Assembly: GCA_951213105.1 (NCBI GenBank)
Contig: OX578142.1
Location: 1,876,649 to 1,940,648 of the forward strand
DNA: 64,000 nucleotides
Reading direction: 5' to 3'
DNA from: Amaurobius ferox
Lineage: Eukaryota; Arthropoda; Arachnida; Araneae; Amaurobiidae
Shown: positions 20,801 through 28,482 of the stretch, piece by piece
Layout: each line of letters opens with the position of its first letter
How positions within the stretch are numbered: position 1 is the stretch's first letter
Made by a program: the position numbers and the translations under genes
Notes under the pieces: model-generated
Databases searched by the model: none
Told to the model about the DNA's origin: nothing
The model's input: the letters and a program-made list of their open reading frames with translations, nothing else

Positions 20801-21328
20801 CCTGCCAGAGTGTGAAGCGAATGTTGGGCCACATTCAGGGTCGTTCACAACAATCAAATTATTTTCAAGGCAGAAATCAATAGTGGATGTACCCCTACGA
20901 TCAGTGAAGCCATAACCCCACATCTGAGCACGGGCATTGAAATCACCAAGGATGAGAAAATTTGAATTAAAAAGGTCAAGGGTGGAGAATTCATCAATAA
21001 GGTCAGAAATTTCAGAATGAGGGGGAAAATATAGAGATGCAACGTTGAGAGTTTTATTACCAGGAAGGGAAATCTCAATTACAATAATTGAGAGAGATTG
21101 GAATTTCAAGTTGGCGGAGAGATTAGAGTTTAAAACAAGTATAACCGCCTTAGAGGAAAGGGAGGAAAACTGGGAAAAGGTAGAGGGGGGGCGAAGAATT
21201 CCATCTTTAGAAACATAGGGTTCCTGTAAACACACAAGGTCTATTGAGTTATCAAGAGAAAATTGAAGTAGGTTACTATGTGCCGTTAATGAATGGTTGG
21301 AGTTGAATTGAATGATTTTAAGAACCAT
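17804..21328 (-). CDS. ORF2 polyprotein: APE endonuclease, reverse transcriptase, RNase H, zinc knuckle (intact)
   Basis: 1174 residues from ATG (MVLKIIQFNSNH). The APE-type endonuclease spans residues 1-215, with CLQEPY (E36), LGDFNARAQMW (D129, N131), D180 and SDHKYIL (D205, H206). The reverse transcriptase covers about 430-745. Its landmarks are KSGKAPGQDN, AYRPICLLPTFGK, VDISGAFDN (catalytic D569), GAPQGSVISPVL and FADD (catalytic D658, D659), then KFLGIIIDDNLKW. RNase H covers about 900-1020 with D905 (IYTDGSK), E943 (QAELAALREA), D966 (IFSDSLSA), H1006 and D1016 (GNEVADENAK). A C-x2-C-x7-H-x4-C knuckle lies at C1110, C1113, H1121 and C1126. The protein should nick the target and prime cDNA synthesis there. 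The identical 3' junctions of its relatives imply that the endonuclease recognises the satellite sequence. The length is normal for the group. Confidence 0.97.
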   Translation of the reverse strand: MVLKIIQFNSNHSLTAHSNLLQFSLDNSIDLVCLQEPYVSKDGILRPPSTFSQFSSLSSKAVILVLNSNLSANLKFQSLSIIVIEISLPGNKTLNVASLYFPPHSEISDLIDEFSTLDLFNSNFLILGDFNARAQMWGYGFTDRRGTSTIDFCLENNLIVVNDPECGPTFASHSGRGFPDLSLSSFNFFDSIQNWEVLSCDTLSDHKYILLTLNTAPSIDTSFFFKTNYSLGKFLHNFKPLSEEFNTSLDSVLDSAMLDVFIKDFILKTQNCAFKYIRKKKASKNFNFSWWSRDLAKFRNFVNALYKRIGSHERNSDPPELINQAKIKYKLNRAKYKLLINKAKSDAWKKHCNNCSEKFGSLFKYTFQKHKNFNNINLQFQDNPNLDYNDKIQRLLDHCFHEDPYFTSFPTHDTSDEGLGAVSDEELSLVFNHLKSGKAPGQDNLDFNIWKNLFKSYPPLFSKIINLIFKFCKFPDSLKNAKILFIQKPDKNPASCCAYRPICLLPTFGKIIERIFINKLNIWLKTAGALHPLQFGFRELHSCEDAAHALVTHIKSLRSANIVALATVDISGAFDNLDWKVLPSTFDKISLPPHFRTFIYSYLHSRTITFTNKNFSLTKIISKGAPQGSVISPVLWNIYFNNLLNLNNDLYYLQAFADDLAVVSYSTSIRSVVNNINDALSLIASSLTSLNLSVSVEKSSCIIFNRSLKKRRYYPPVKLLNKTIKITRSLKFLGIIIDDNLKWSSHIFYLKEKCFKLFSTFGKISSNNWGVNKVLLKSWYLAVIEKIIIYGAGIWGGHLTGVQISKLTSLQRLFLLKISTGFRTSSNISLFSITGIPPLHCVIKTQFLKYHFWKQKNNFFPDSSLPSPARFDTNCALSGLSPGLRSIIFPPRNPVTFSNFNIYTDGSKIEDKVGFAICVFKDDSLIETFLYKLDNENTVFQAELAALREAFSWAINNNTKVNIFSDSLSAIFALNSPNIKSKFLNDIKTYIYPFKSLFNLQWVKAHANIRGNEVADENAKLATTVGSPTVLPLPYSFLTNHCKTYLLNIWQTLLNNYISPRTHDPARILTYLPKVSQNFQIYNKYLIYFLTGHGPFLDYLHHFKFKRTSCCTCNAYGDVDHYVFSCPHTSAHHLIKPTPAHCATWFSGVRKNPILLNKLKNCVLIAREISNGIS

Positions 21329-21423
21329 CCAAAGGCGATTTCAAGCCGGTGCGCAAAGTGGGGGAAAAACAAAATAACAAAAGCAGAACAATATAAAAAT
21401 AGCAATATCTATAAAAAGTGAGG
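21329..21423 (-). other. ORF1-ORF2 spacer, copy 3
   Basis: 95 nt, the same length as in copy 2. A frame distinct from both ORFs is open across it and ends just inside ORF2 (GATGGTTCTTAA). Conserved residues in that frame, FSPTL-TGLKSP-DGS, also occur in copy 2, but the underlying DNA is conserved there too. Confidence 0.65.
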
Positions 21424-23493
21424 CTACTGCTCACTCTGGAGTTTTTTGATGCGATCGATTTCGAGGCGGAATGCCTTGCAATTGTTTTTGTCATGGGCAG
21501 TGTGACGATAGTTCCAATTGAGGGTCTTACCCTTATCAGCATCCTTGACAATTGCTGTTGAACAATTAACACATTTCGGAATCATAACTTTGCAGGCACG
21601 GGTGTCATGAGTTTTACTAGCACATCGTCCACAATTTCCCGTGGGAAAAGGGCAATAGTTTGATACATGTCCGTAATCCTGACATTTGAAGCATATTTTG
21701 ATATTAATATACTTTTTGATGATGAAGTACCTAAAGTGGTGAAAAAGTTTTCTAGTTTCCTTGAGTAGTTTTGCCGTGGGCACCTCCACCAGCACAACCC
21801 AGTTGGAAGAACCTCTGGGGTTCTTGAAGTTCTTTATGATGGAGATGTCAGATGACTCCTTGATGGAGGAACAGTTGTTGGCAATTAGAGCTTTAACATT
21901 TGCCTCATTATAGTCCAGAGGTATGTTGAATAGTATCAAAGCCTCCTTCCTAGGCGGTTCAATTTTAACGCTGAATTTTTGCTGAATTGCAGAGTTTTCC
22001 AAAAGCGGTAGTAGGTTGGCACCCCGAGGATTTTCACAAGACAGTTTCAATGTGCCATTTGGGAGGGCAGTAATATTTTTCACTTCAAGGCCCTTAGGAC
22101 GAGGAATAGCAAATAGATCCTTTTTTAGCTGTTCGTTATTTTTCAAGCGGTCTTTGCCCTGCAACAGGATGTTAGAGAAAGTTTTTGCAGGGGCTGAAGA
22201 GGAGGATGGATCTTTGGGAACAGAGGATTTAGAAGTGACAACGGAAGGCAGGATCTCTTTAATTGATTTGTCCACAAGGGCAGGTAAACTGTTGGTAATT
22301 GAATTCTTAAACTCGTTAAGTAGAGCAGTTGTAGTTGTTTTGAATTCATCCGCCAGAATTTTGTGAAAAGTAGTGATTTCCTCTCTGCAGTCTTTAGCAA
22401 AATGTTGAAAGGAATCAGAAGGTGTCGCAGCAGAGGAAGAGGATTGAAGGTTACATTCCATGGCGGAGCAAAAGTTCCCAAGCTGGTTAAATTTGTCTTC
22501 CAAATAGTTCTTTTGGGTGGAGTTTGTTTTAATATTTTTAGCAATGTATTTGTTCATCCATGTTAGGTTTTTGACAATTAAAGCAAGCAGTTCAATGTTG
22601 TCAGTATTGGCAAGGTCAATAGATTCAAGGGTATCTGTAGTAGAAACAGCATCATCAGCAGGGAGGTCAGAAGGGAACGAAGAACTGATAAAGGGAGGCA
22701 GAAAATCAGCAACAGCAGCAGCAGGAGGAGGCACCGGAGCAGGAGCAGGAACCGAAGAAACACAGGGAGCAGGCGCAGGGACAAGGACAGGCGAAGAAAC
22801 CGGAACAGGGGCAGCAGGAGCCGGAACAGTAGGAACGTCAGAGCAAACCGGAACAGGGGCAGCAGGAGCCGGAACAGTAGGAACAGCAGAGCAATTTGGA
22901 GCAGCAAGAGGAGGAGGGCAAGCGGGGGCCAAGGAGGCGGCGGAGCAAACAGGAACGACAGCAGCAGCGGAGCAAGAAGCAACAGGAGCAGGAGGGGAGG
23001 AGATAGGAACAGCAGCAGAAGCAGCAGGAGCCCAAGAAGGAGGAGAGGGAGGGCGGAGAGGAGGAGAAGACTTGTAGGAGTGGAGAAGATCAAGGCGGTT
23101 AGAGGGACGAGGAGGCCTTGAGAACACTTGGAATTGACGAACTGGGGTCATAGCTGAAGAAGTAACACGTTGAGGAAGTGGTTGAAAGTGTGCTGGCGGA
23201 GTGCGGATGGCGCCGGAGTAAGTTTGACTAGAGTTAATATGAGTTGAAGTAAGTGGTATCAGTTTCACATAAGGTTGAAAGTGTTGCGTATAAGTAGAGT
23301 CACTAGATCTGGTAGACGGAGTGGTAACACATGAAGAAGACAGTGACACAGATGAGTTTGCATCAGTTGCAGTAACATAAACAGGAGAAGACGTATAAGC
23401 AGGAGGGCAGGGAGAAAATAAGGGGGGGAAAGCTGTAAGGGAATCAAAAGGGGGGATGGTGGGAAGGGAAATATTCATCCGATCCTGATCCAT
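21424..23493 (-). CDS. ORF1 protein (zinc-knuckle nucleic-acid-binding protein), copy 3
   Basis: An intact 689-residue frame, ATG at 23493 (MDQDRMNISLPTIPP) to TAG. The N-terminal region is Ser/Thr/Pro-rich. The Ala/Pro/Val low-complexity tract contains a 16-residue tandem duplication (about 22800-22895 in the DNA) not found in copy 2. A central helical region precedes a PRE_C2HC-like segment. Knuckles are at C601-C604-H609-C614 and C621-C624-H629-C634, followed by an extended cluster C641-C644...H664/H667-C672. The basic tail ends RIKKLQSEQ. The expected role is RNA binding and RNP formation with ORF2. Divergence from copy 2 is concentrated in the low-complexity tracts, while the C-terminal third is well conserved. 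This suggests purifying selection there. Confidence 0.93.
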   Translation of the reverse strand: MDQDRMNISLPTIPPFDSLTAFPPLFSPCPPAYTSSPVYVTATDANSSVSLSSSCVTTPSTRSSDSTYTQHFQPYVKLIPLTSTHINSSQTYSGAIRTPPAHFQPLPQRVTSSAMTPVRQFQVFSRPPRPSNRLDLLHSYKSSPPLRPPSPPSWAPAASAAVPISSPPAPVASCSAAAVVPVCSAASLAPACPPPLAAPNCSAVPTVPAPAAPVPVCSDVPTVPAPAAPVPVSSPVLVPAPAPCVSSVPAPAPVPPPAAAVADFLPPFISSSFPSDLPADDAVSTTDTLESIDLANTDNIELLALIVKNLTWMNKYIAKNIKTNSTQKNYLEDKFNQLGNFCSAMECNLQSSSSAATPSDSFQHFAKDCREEITTFHKILADEFKTTTTALLNEFKNSITNSLPALVDKSIKEILPSVVTSKSSVPKDPSSSSAPAKTFSNILLQGKDRLKNNEQLKKDLFAIPRPKGLEVKNITALPNGTLKLSCENPRGANLLPLLENSAIQQKFSVKIEPPRKEALILFNIPLDYNEANVKALIANNCSSIKESSDISIIKNFKNPRGSSNWVVLVEVPTAKLLKETRKLFHHFRYFIIKKYINIKICFKCQDYGHVSNYCPFPTGNCGRCASKTHDTRACKVMIPKCVNCSTAIVKDADKGKTLNWNYRHTAHDKNNCKAFRLEIDRIKKLQSEQ

Positions 23494-23704
23494 GACAAAA
23501 ACTATATTACAGATGGTTCAGATAGACAAGTTGGCAGAGATATCATTGAATTTAAGTGTAGTGACTAATATTACATAATACATGATCAGAGGAATAAGTG
23601 ACATATTAAAGACTCACAAAATTTATATACATTATATAACAGGCACCAGATATGTATAACATGGTTGAAAGAGCATAAAAGGGGAAAAAATGATTTCAAA
23701 GTTT

Positions 23705-24670
23705 TCCTATGGGAGATCCCATATTAGAAGCGTGACAGAAATGACAGCGTCACCGAGACTTGTAGAAATAGGCGAAACCAGTCAAAAAATTTATTTTGAG
23801 ATACAGCACTCAATAATGGAACAATATATCAAGTCAAGTTCAAAAATTTTAAAAATTATAAAATTTAGAAGACTTTAAAGATTTCCTATGGAAGATCCCA
23901 TGTTAAAAACGTGATTGGAATGACCGAGAAACGTGACAGAAATGACTGCCACAACAAAAAGGGGGAAAAAGTCGAAAGCGGTTAAAAATTTATTTTGAAA
24001 TACAACATTCAATAATGGAACGATATACATAGCCAAAATCAAAAATTTCAAAAATTAAAAAATATAGAAGACTTCAAAGATTTCCTATGGAGAAACCCAT
24101 GTTAAAAACGTGAGTGGAATGACAGTGGAATGACCAAGAACGTGACAGAAATGACTGCATTAAAGGAAAGGGAAGAAAAATTCGGAACCGGTCAAAAATT
24201 TATTTTGAGATACAGCACACAATAAAGGAACAATATACCAAGCCGAGTTCAAAAATTTCAAAAATTATAAAAATTAGAAGACTTCAAAGATTTCCAATGG
24301 AGAATCCCATGTTAAAAACGTGACTGGAATGACGGAAAAAAAATTTGGAAGGTGGACCAGAGGAAAAGGTCAAAACCGGTCAGTAGAATTTAAAGAAGGA
24401 AATCACATGAGTATAGAGCGGGTTGCCAATTCAAAAACATTAGTTATTTAAATTTAAATGAAAATAAACAGCTTTAAAAACTCCAATGGGAGAGCCCATG
24501 TTAAGTAACCCATACGTGAAATTGGTCCGGAAATGAAAGTATTATTTTCAAAAAGTTGATCAAACTGAAGAAGAGGACAAATGGTAAAATTAGTACAGGT
24601 GCACTGAAATGACGAGAGAAGAAGAGATCCAAATATTACAAAACATTCCACAGGCCGCGGAAGAGTTCAA
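23705..24670 (-). repeat. 5' UTR tandem units, copy 3
   Basis: Five imperfect units start at about 23705, 23884, 24083, 24293 and 24482 (period 179-210 bp). Each starts with a TCCTATGGGAGATCCCATG-like core, then ACGTGANTGGAATGAC and ACGTGACAGAAATGAC-type blocks. They continue with AAACCGGTCAAAAATTTATTTTGAGATACAGCA and end in AGAAGACTTCAAAGA. Copy 2 has fewer clear units, so copy number varies between elements. Confidence 0.82.
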
Positions 24671-24856
24671 TAATGCAGGAGGGGGGATACGAAGTATACA
24701 GATCAAAAACATAGAAAGTGACATTTTAAAAACACAAAATACATATATTAATACTGTTCCCAGGGCAAAAATATAAATCACTTATCAATAACAAAACATT
24801 AAAATACATTATATCATAAAAAATATTACAAAAATATCAATTTTAAAGTGTTTAAA

Positions 24857-24876
24857 TTGTTGTTTTAAAACAACAA
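24857..24876. promoter_or_regulatory. 20-bp perfect palindrome in 5' UTR, copy 3
   Basis: TTGTTGTTTTAAAACAACAA is fully self-complementary, and its 18-bp core is conserved in copy 2. The surrounding bases differ between copies, so retention of the symmetry is suggestive of a binding site or hairpin. Confidence 0.6.
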
Positions 24877-24925
24877 AAAGGACGAAAATGCAGAGTTTCA
24901 ACAGCGTCGTTCAATGGTGAAACGA

Positions 24926-25129
24926 TACATTGAAGCGATAGAACATTTCAAATATATAACTTGTAATATCTCACCCGCTAAAAGGCGTAGCAAGAAAATG
25001 AAGACATCTGCTTAAAGCTGAGCAGGGGGTGCACAAAACGATATAACACACTAAACCATAACACGAATAATCACGCAACCAAGGCATACATAACGGGAGC
25101 CAAAAAAAGAACGACATATCACAACATCG
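24926..25129 (-). promoter_or_regulatory. invariant 5'-terminal module
   Basis: The first 204 nt of the element's sense strand show no difference by eye from 16431-16634 in copy 2. Adjoining leader sequence differs frequently. It is the likely site of the transcription start and core promoter, or the product of recent conversion between copies. No tRNA-like A and B boxes were recognised. Confidence 0.6.
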
Positions 25130-25712
25130 GGGTCGGGGGGCATGAAAAAGTACAGATTTTAAAAGTACAGGTAGCATGAAAAAGTACAGATTTTTCGAAA
25201 TTTTGAAACCTCGTTTTTTGGACATCAAACAGAAGGTATCGGCCAGAAAGCCAGGAAATCGGACTTCTCCATCGAAATTAGATATAAAAAATTGTATTTG
25301 AACGAAAATTATCATGGTCGGATTTTTCACAAAATCGGTAAGGCGGGGTAGCATGAAAAAGTATAGATTTTTCGAAATTTTGAAACCTCGTTTTTTGGAC
25401 ATCAAACAGAAGGTATCGGCCAGAAAGCCAGGAAATCGGTCTTCTCCATCGAAATTAGATATAAAAAATTGTATTTGAACGAAAATTATCATGGTCGGAT
25501 TTTTCACAAAATCGGTAAGGGGGGGTAGCATGAAAAAGTATAGATTTTTTGAAATTTTGAAACCTCGTTTTTTGGACATCAAACAGAAGGTATCGGCCAG
25601 AAAACCAGGAAATCGGACTTCTCCATCGAAATTAGATATAAAAAATTGTATTTGAACGAAAATTATCATGGTCGGATTTTTCACAAAATCGGTAAGGGGG
25701 GGTAGCATGAAA
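25130..25712 (+). repeat. 177-bp satellite array, block S4
   Basis: About three monomers between copies 3 and 4. The first 60 bp are rearranged: CATGAAAAAGTACAG is followed by ATTTTAAAAGTACAG and then GTAGCATGAAAAAGTACAG. This is a short duplicated filler with a shared TAC-for-TAT change. The remaining monomers are ordinary. Bases 25694-25712 are the left flank of copy 4, with seven G. Confidence 0.95.
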
Positions 25713-25990
25713 GGCCCAGACCATACAGCCAACCCAGGGGTTTATGGCAGTTTAATGTATGGCCGGGAGAAAATTTAGAACAGGAAATTTAGAACAGGAG
25801 AATTTAGAAATTTAGAAAATTTAGAACAGAAGACCGACTTCCACAGACCGACACCCACGAGCAGCCCAGAGTAAACCAGTAGTTTATTAAATAATCAATC
25901 AAAGGTTACAGTTACAAAATATTAGGTGTCACGTAGGACACAGGCAGCAGAACAGACAGGCAAACAAACAAACAACAAACCATAAAGATA
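25713..25990 (-). other. shared 3' tail of copy 4
   Basis: 278 bp closely matching 8915-9190 of copy 2. It includes the terminal stem-loop, the minisatellite and the first GTGTC-N6-GACAC motif. Similarity stops abruptly after AAAGATA at 25990. Three short CAGCAAACAACATAAAGA-like repeats follow (25991-26048). This defines the minimum sequence common to all mobilised members in the window. Confidence 0.88.
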
Positions 25991-26703
25991 CAGCAAACAA
26001 CATAAAGAACACAGCAAACAACATAAAATCACTGCAAACAACATGAAGAAGGGAGTCAGACAATTAAAAGAAATTAAACTTTCTATTAGTGTTTAAATTC
26101 AAAGGTCTTAAGTTAACGGTTTAAAACTTAATCGATCCCAAATTTTGAAATTTATAATGATACTAAATTCTCAATAAAAGAAGTGATTCCATTAAAAGTT
26201 CTATCAGATTTATATAGTTTTTAATATTTTTTTATTAAGAGTAAAGATATAATTTTAGTTTATATTTACAAGCCTGGTTTCCATAAAGGATCAAACCCAA
26301 GGGTTAAATCCAGGAAAATTAAAATATTCATCACTAAAACCAGATAAAAACGTTAATTAATTAAAGAAAATATGCCAGTAAACAGTTAAAAAGTTTTAAG
26401 TTAAAGGAAGATAATTAAAAGTTTATTATTATTATTATTATTTTTTTTTTAAAAACATAACATTTACACTAAGGGTTATAAAGTGTTTTTTCACTCTCTT
26501 TTCTATTTTTTTCTTCTCTAAAACTTATCAATTATTCTAAGAATGAAACAACGGAGGTCAATTATAAGTGTAGAATTACTATTTCCGAGCAGTAAAAATA
26601 TATTAATATACAGCAAAAATCATATAAATATACAGCAAAAGTCATTAAATGGCAAAGCATAATTAAAAAGTAACACAGGACAGGTGAGAAATCTCAGAAA
26701 AGT
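25991..26703 (-). other. unique AT-rich 3' UTR of copy 4
   Basis: 713 bp between the shared tail and the ORF1 stop, very AT-rich, with an ATT run and poly-T near 26425-26450. I see no coding frame and no similarity to ORF2 of the other copies. Nothing more can be assigned. Confidence 0.7.
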
Positions 26704-28482
26704 CTAAAGAGTTTTTTGAAGATTCTTAATACGTAAGAGTTCCCTGTGGAGGGCATGACAGTTGGCCCTGTCCCTAGCATTATGTTTTGTACACCATTGA
26801 AGAGAGGAATCTTGCAAGTTGGCTGATATACAGTTAGGACAAGACGGGGTTTTAGCATTACAGGTCTTGAAAGAGTGTTTATCAGAGGAGCACTGGCTAC
26901 ACTTACTGGATGGTTGACGGCAGGTGGCAGCAGAGTGACCGAATCCTTGGCAATGGTAACATATTTGCAAGGAAACATATTTCTTTATATTGAAGTATTG
27001 GAAGTGATAGTACAGTTTTTTGATGTCTATAAGTGATTTTCCGGCGGCAACATCAGTCAAGATCACCCAATTATTGGATCCCAATTTGTTCTTAAAGGTT
27101 TTGATTATCTTAAACTCCTGTATTTCAGTATTGGAAAGGTTTTTTAAGAGCAGAGGCTTGATGTCTGCCTCAGAGATATTCACAGGAACGTTAAAAATAA
27201 TAAGTGGCATTTTCCGGGCAGGTGGCCTGTGTATGAAAAAATTATCCGAGAGATCAGAGTTTATAAATTTAGGCAGTATGGATTCGTCATCTTCGTCACG
27301 GCAAGTGATTTTAAGGGTATCTCTGCTGATGGTGGAAACATTTTGAATTTTTACGTTAAGTGGGCAGTCAGACAAATGAAGATCATTCTTGAGTTGATCA
27401 AGAGATTTAGTTTGATCCTTTCCACGGAGCAACACACTGGCATAGGATGGTTTGTTGTGATGAGAACCAGGACGAAGTTCATTATGAAGATCCAAGTTTG
27501 TAAGGTTCTTACGGACAACGTCATCAACAAAAGCAGGAATTTCTTGGAGGTCCTGAGCAAGGCAGTTCGTAAAATTAGCGAGGTCTAATGATATGGAGTT
27601 TTTCAGCTGGTAGAGATCCTCGTGGAAAGTAGTTTTAATTTCCTGCAAAGCGTTTAAAGAATCTTGATCCGGAGGGGTGACTGTTGAAGACTGTGATTCA
27701 AAGAGATAGCAGGTTGTTTTAATCTTGTCGATTTTGCAATTCAAAAATTCTTGTTGGGTTTCAGAGGGTTTAACATGTCGAACTAGAAAACTTTGAATTT
27801 GGTTGCAAGTTCTAAGAATTTTTTGATAGAAGGTGTAGCTATGACCACCCTCGAGGTCTTCAGTATCCGAGGAGGTAAAAGGATTGGTATCAATCTGATC
27901 TTCAGGAAGATCAGAGAAGGTATTGTTCTGAGCTTGTTCGGGTACAGCCGGAGGGATGGTGAGAAGAGAAGGCAGGACAGGTGGAAGTAAAGGTGCCGGA
28001 GGCGGAGGAGAAGGACAGGAAGCATCAACAGGAGGAGGTGGTCGAACAACAGAGAGATCAAGAGCAGGATCAGAAGATGTAGAAGGAGATGTCACCGGCT
28101 GGTCAGCAAGGCGATGTGAAGAAATTCTACTGGAGTATAATGAGGTAAAACGTTCAAGTCTCTTTTTGTACGAAGAAGTGGAATCAGATTCAGTATTGTC
28201 AAATTTCAGAGAGGATTCGTTTTCATGACGACCAGAGTATGATGGTGAGTCACGATCGGAGGATAGATTATCACAGCGACCAGAGTATGAAGGTGAGTCA
28301 CGATGAGAGGATAGAATATCATAGTATTTTTTGCCATGGTGTTGAGATGTATCACGATTGTATTTCAGCCTTTCGGAGTAACGTCTGTTGGTGCACAAAG
28401 GTTTAGCATGATCAAATGTCACCGGAGGAATAGATGGAAAGTCAAGCACTGAAATAAATTCACTGGGTATTTCTTTGTCCAT
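26704..28482 (-). CDS. divergent ORF1 zinc-knuckle protein of the ORF1-only element
   Basis: A 592-residue intact frame; ATG at 28482 (MDKEIPSEFISVLDF) is the first ATG in frame. Residues 55-85 carry a short duplicated SSxRDSPSYSGR motif. Residues 148-178 are Pro-rich. A central helical stretch leads to a region homologous to the autonomous ORF1 C-terminus. Compare SYASVLLRGKDQ with TFSSILLQGKDR, and LGSNNWVILTDV with RGSSNWVVLVEV. Knuckles are C508-C511-H516-C521 and C528-C531-H536-C541 (both C-x2-C-x4-H-x4-C), with a third cluster C548-C551...H567...C575. The N-terminal half is not obviously similar. Its maintenance as an open frame without ORF2 suggests a useful gag-like function, such as RNP assembly or targeting, with enzymes supplied by relatives. 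Confidence 0.9.
   Translation of the reverse strand: MDKEIPSEFISVLDFPSIPPVTFDHAKPLCTNRRYSERLKYNRDTSQHHGKKYYDILSSHRDSPSYSGRCDNLSSDRDSPSYSGRHENESSLKFDNTESDSTSSYKKRLERFTSLYSSRISSHRLADQPVTSPSTSSDPALDLSVVRPPPPVDASCPSPPPPAPLLPPVLPSLLTIPPAVPEQAQNNTFSDLPEDQIDTNPFTSSDTEDLEGGHSYTFYQKILRTCNQIQSFLVRHVKPSETQQEFLNCKIDKIKTTCYLFESQSSTVTPPDQDSLNALQEIKTTFHEDLYQLKNSISLDLANFTNCLAQDLQEIPAFVDDVVRKNLTNLDLHNELRPGSHHNKPSYASVLLRGKDQTKSLDQLKNDLHLSDCPLNVKIQNVSTISRDTLKITCRDEDDESILPKFINSDLSDNFFIHRPPARKMPLIIFNVPVNISEADIKPLLLKNLSNTEIQEFKIIKTFKNKLGSNNWVILTDVAAGKSLIDIKKLYYHFQYFNIKKYVSLQICYHCQGFGHSAATCRQPSSKCSQCSSDKHSFKTCNAKTPSCPNCISANLQDSSLQWCTKHNARDRANCHALHRELLRIKNLQKTL

Larger units (their letters stand above)
17197..25129 (-). 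mobile_element. satellite-targeted non-LTR retrotransposon, copy 3 (full length, both ORFs intact)
   Basis: A 7933-bp element on the minus strand. Its order is 5' UTR 23494-25129, ORF1 21424-23493 (689 aa), a 95-nt gap, ORF2 17804-21328 (1174 aa) and 3' UTR 17197-17803. No stop or frameshift is seen, and every catalytic motif examined is present, so it is the best candidate for an autonomous copy. The 3' junction is GTAGCATGAAA/GGCCCAGACC with no poly(A). At the 5' end the flank is scrambled: GGGGTCGGGGGGCATGAAAAAG, then partial repeats of satellite. A clean target-site duplication is therefore not visible; only a GGGGGG-GCATGAAA-like remnant remains. Confidence 0.96.
23494..25129 (-). promoter_or_regulatory. 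5' UTR / presumptive internal promoter, copy 3
   Basis: A 1636-nt leader without a supportable gene. It has a tandem array (23705-24670), a 20-bp palindrome (24857-24876), and a 5'-terminal 204-nt module (24926-25129) matching copy 2 base for base by eye. The rest of the leader is much less similar between the copies. Promoter activity is inferred from the position and repetitive structure, not from a recognised core promoter. Confidence 0.6.

Noticed and set aside
24926..25129. tRNA-derived pol III promoter at the element's 5' end
   Set aside because: No convincing A box and B box at proper spacing were found, and no cloverleaf was recognisable.
25991..26703. Possible ORF2 remnant in the ORF1-only element
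   Set aside because: I found no RT, endonuclease or RNase H motif in any frame, only AT-rich sequence.
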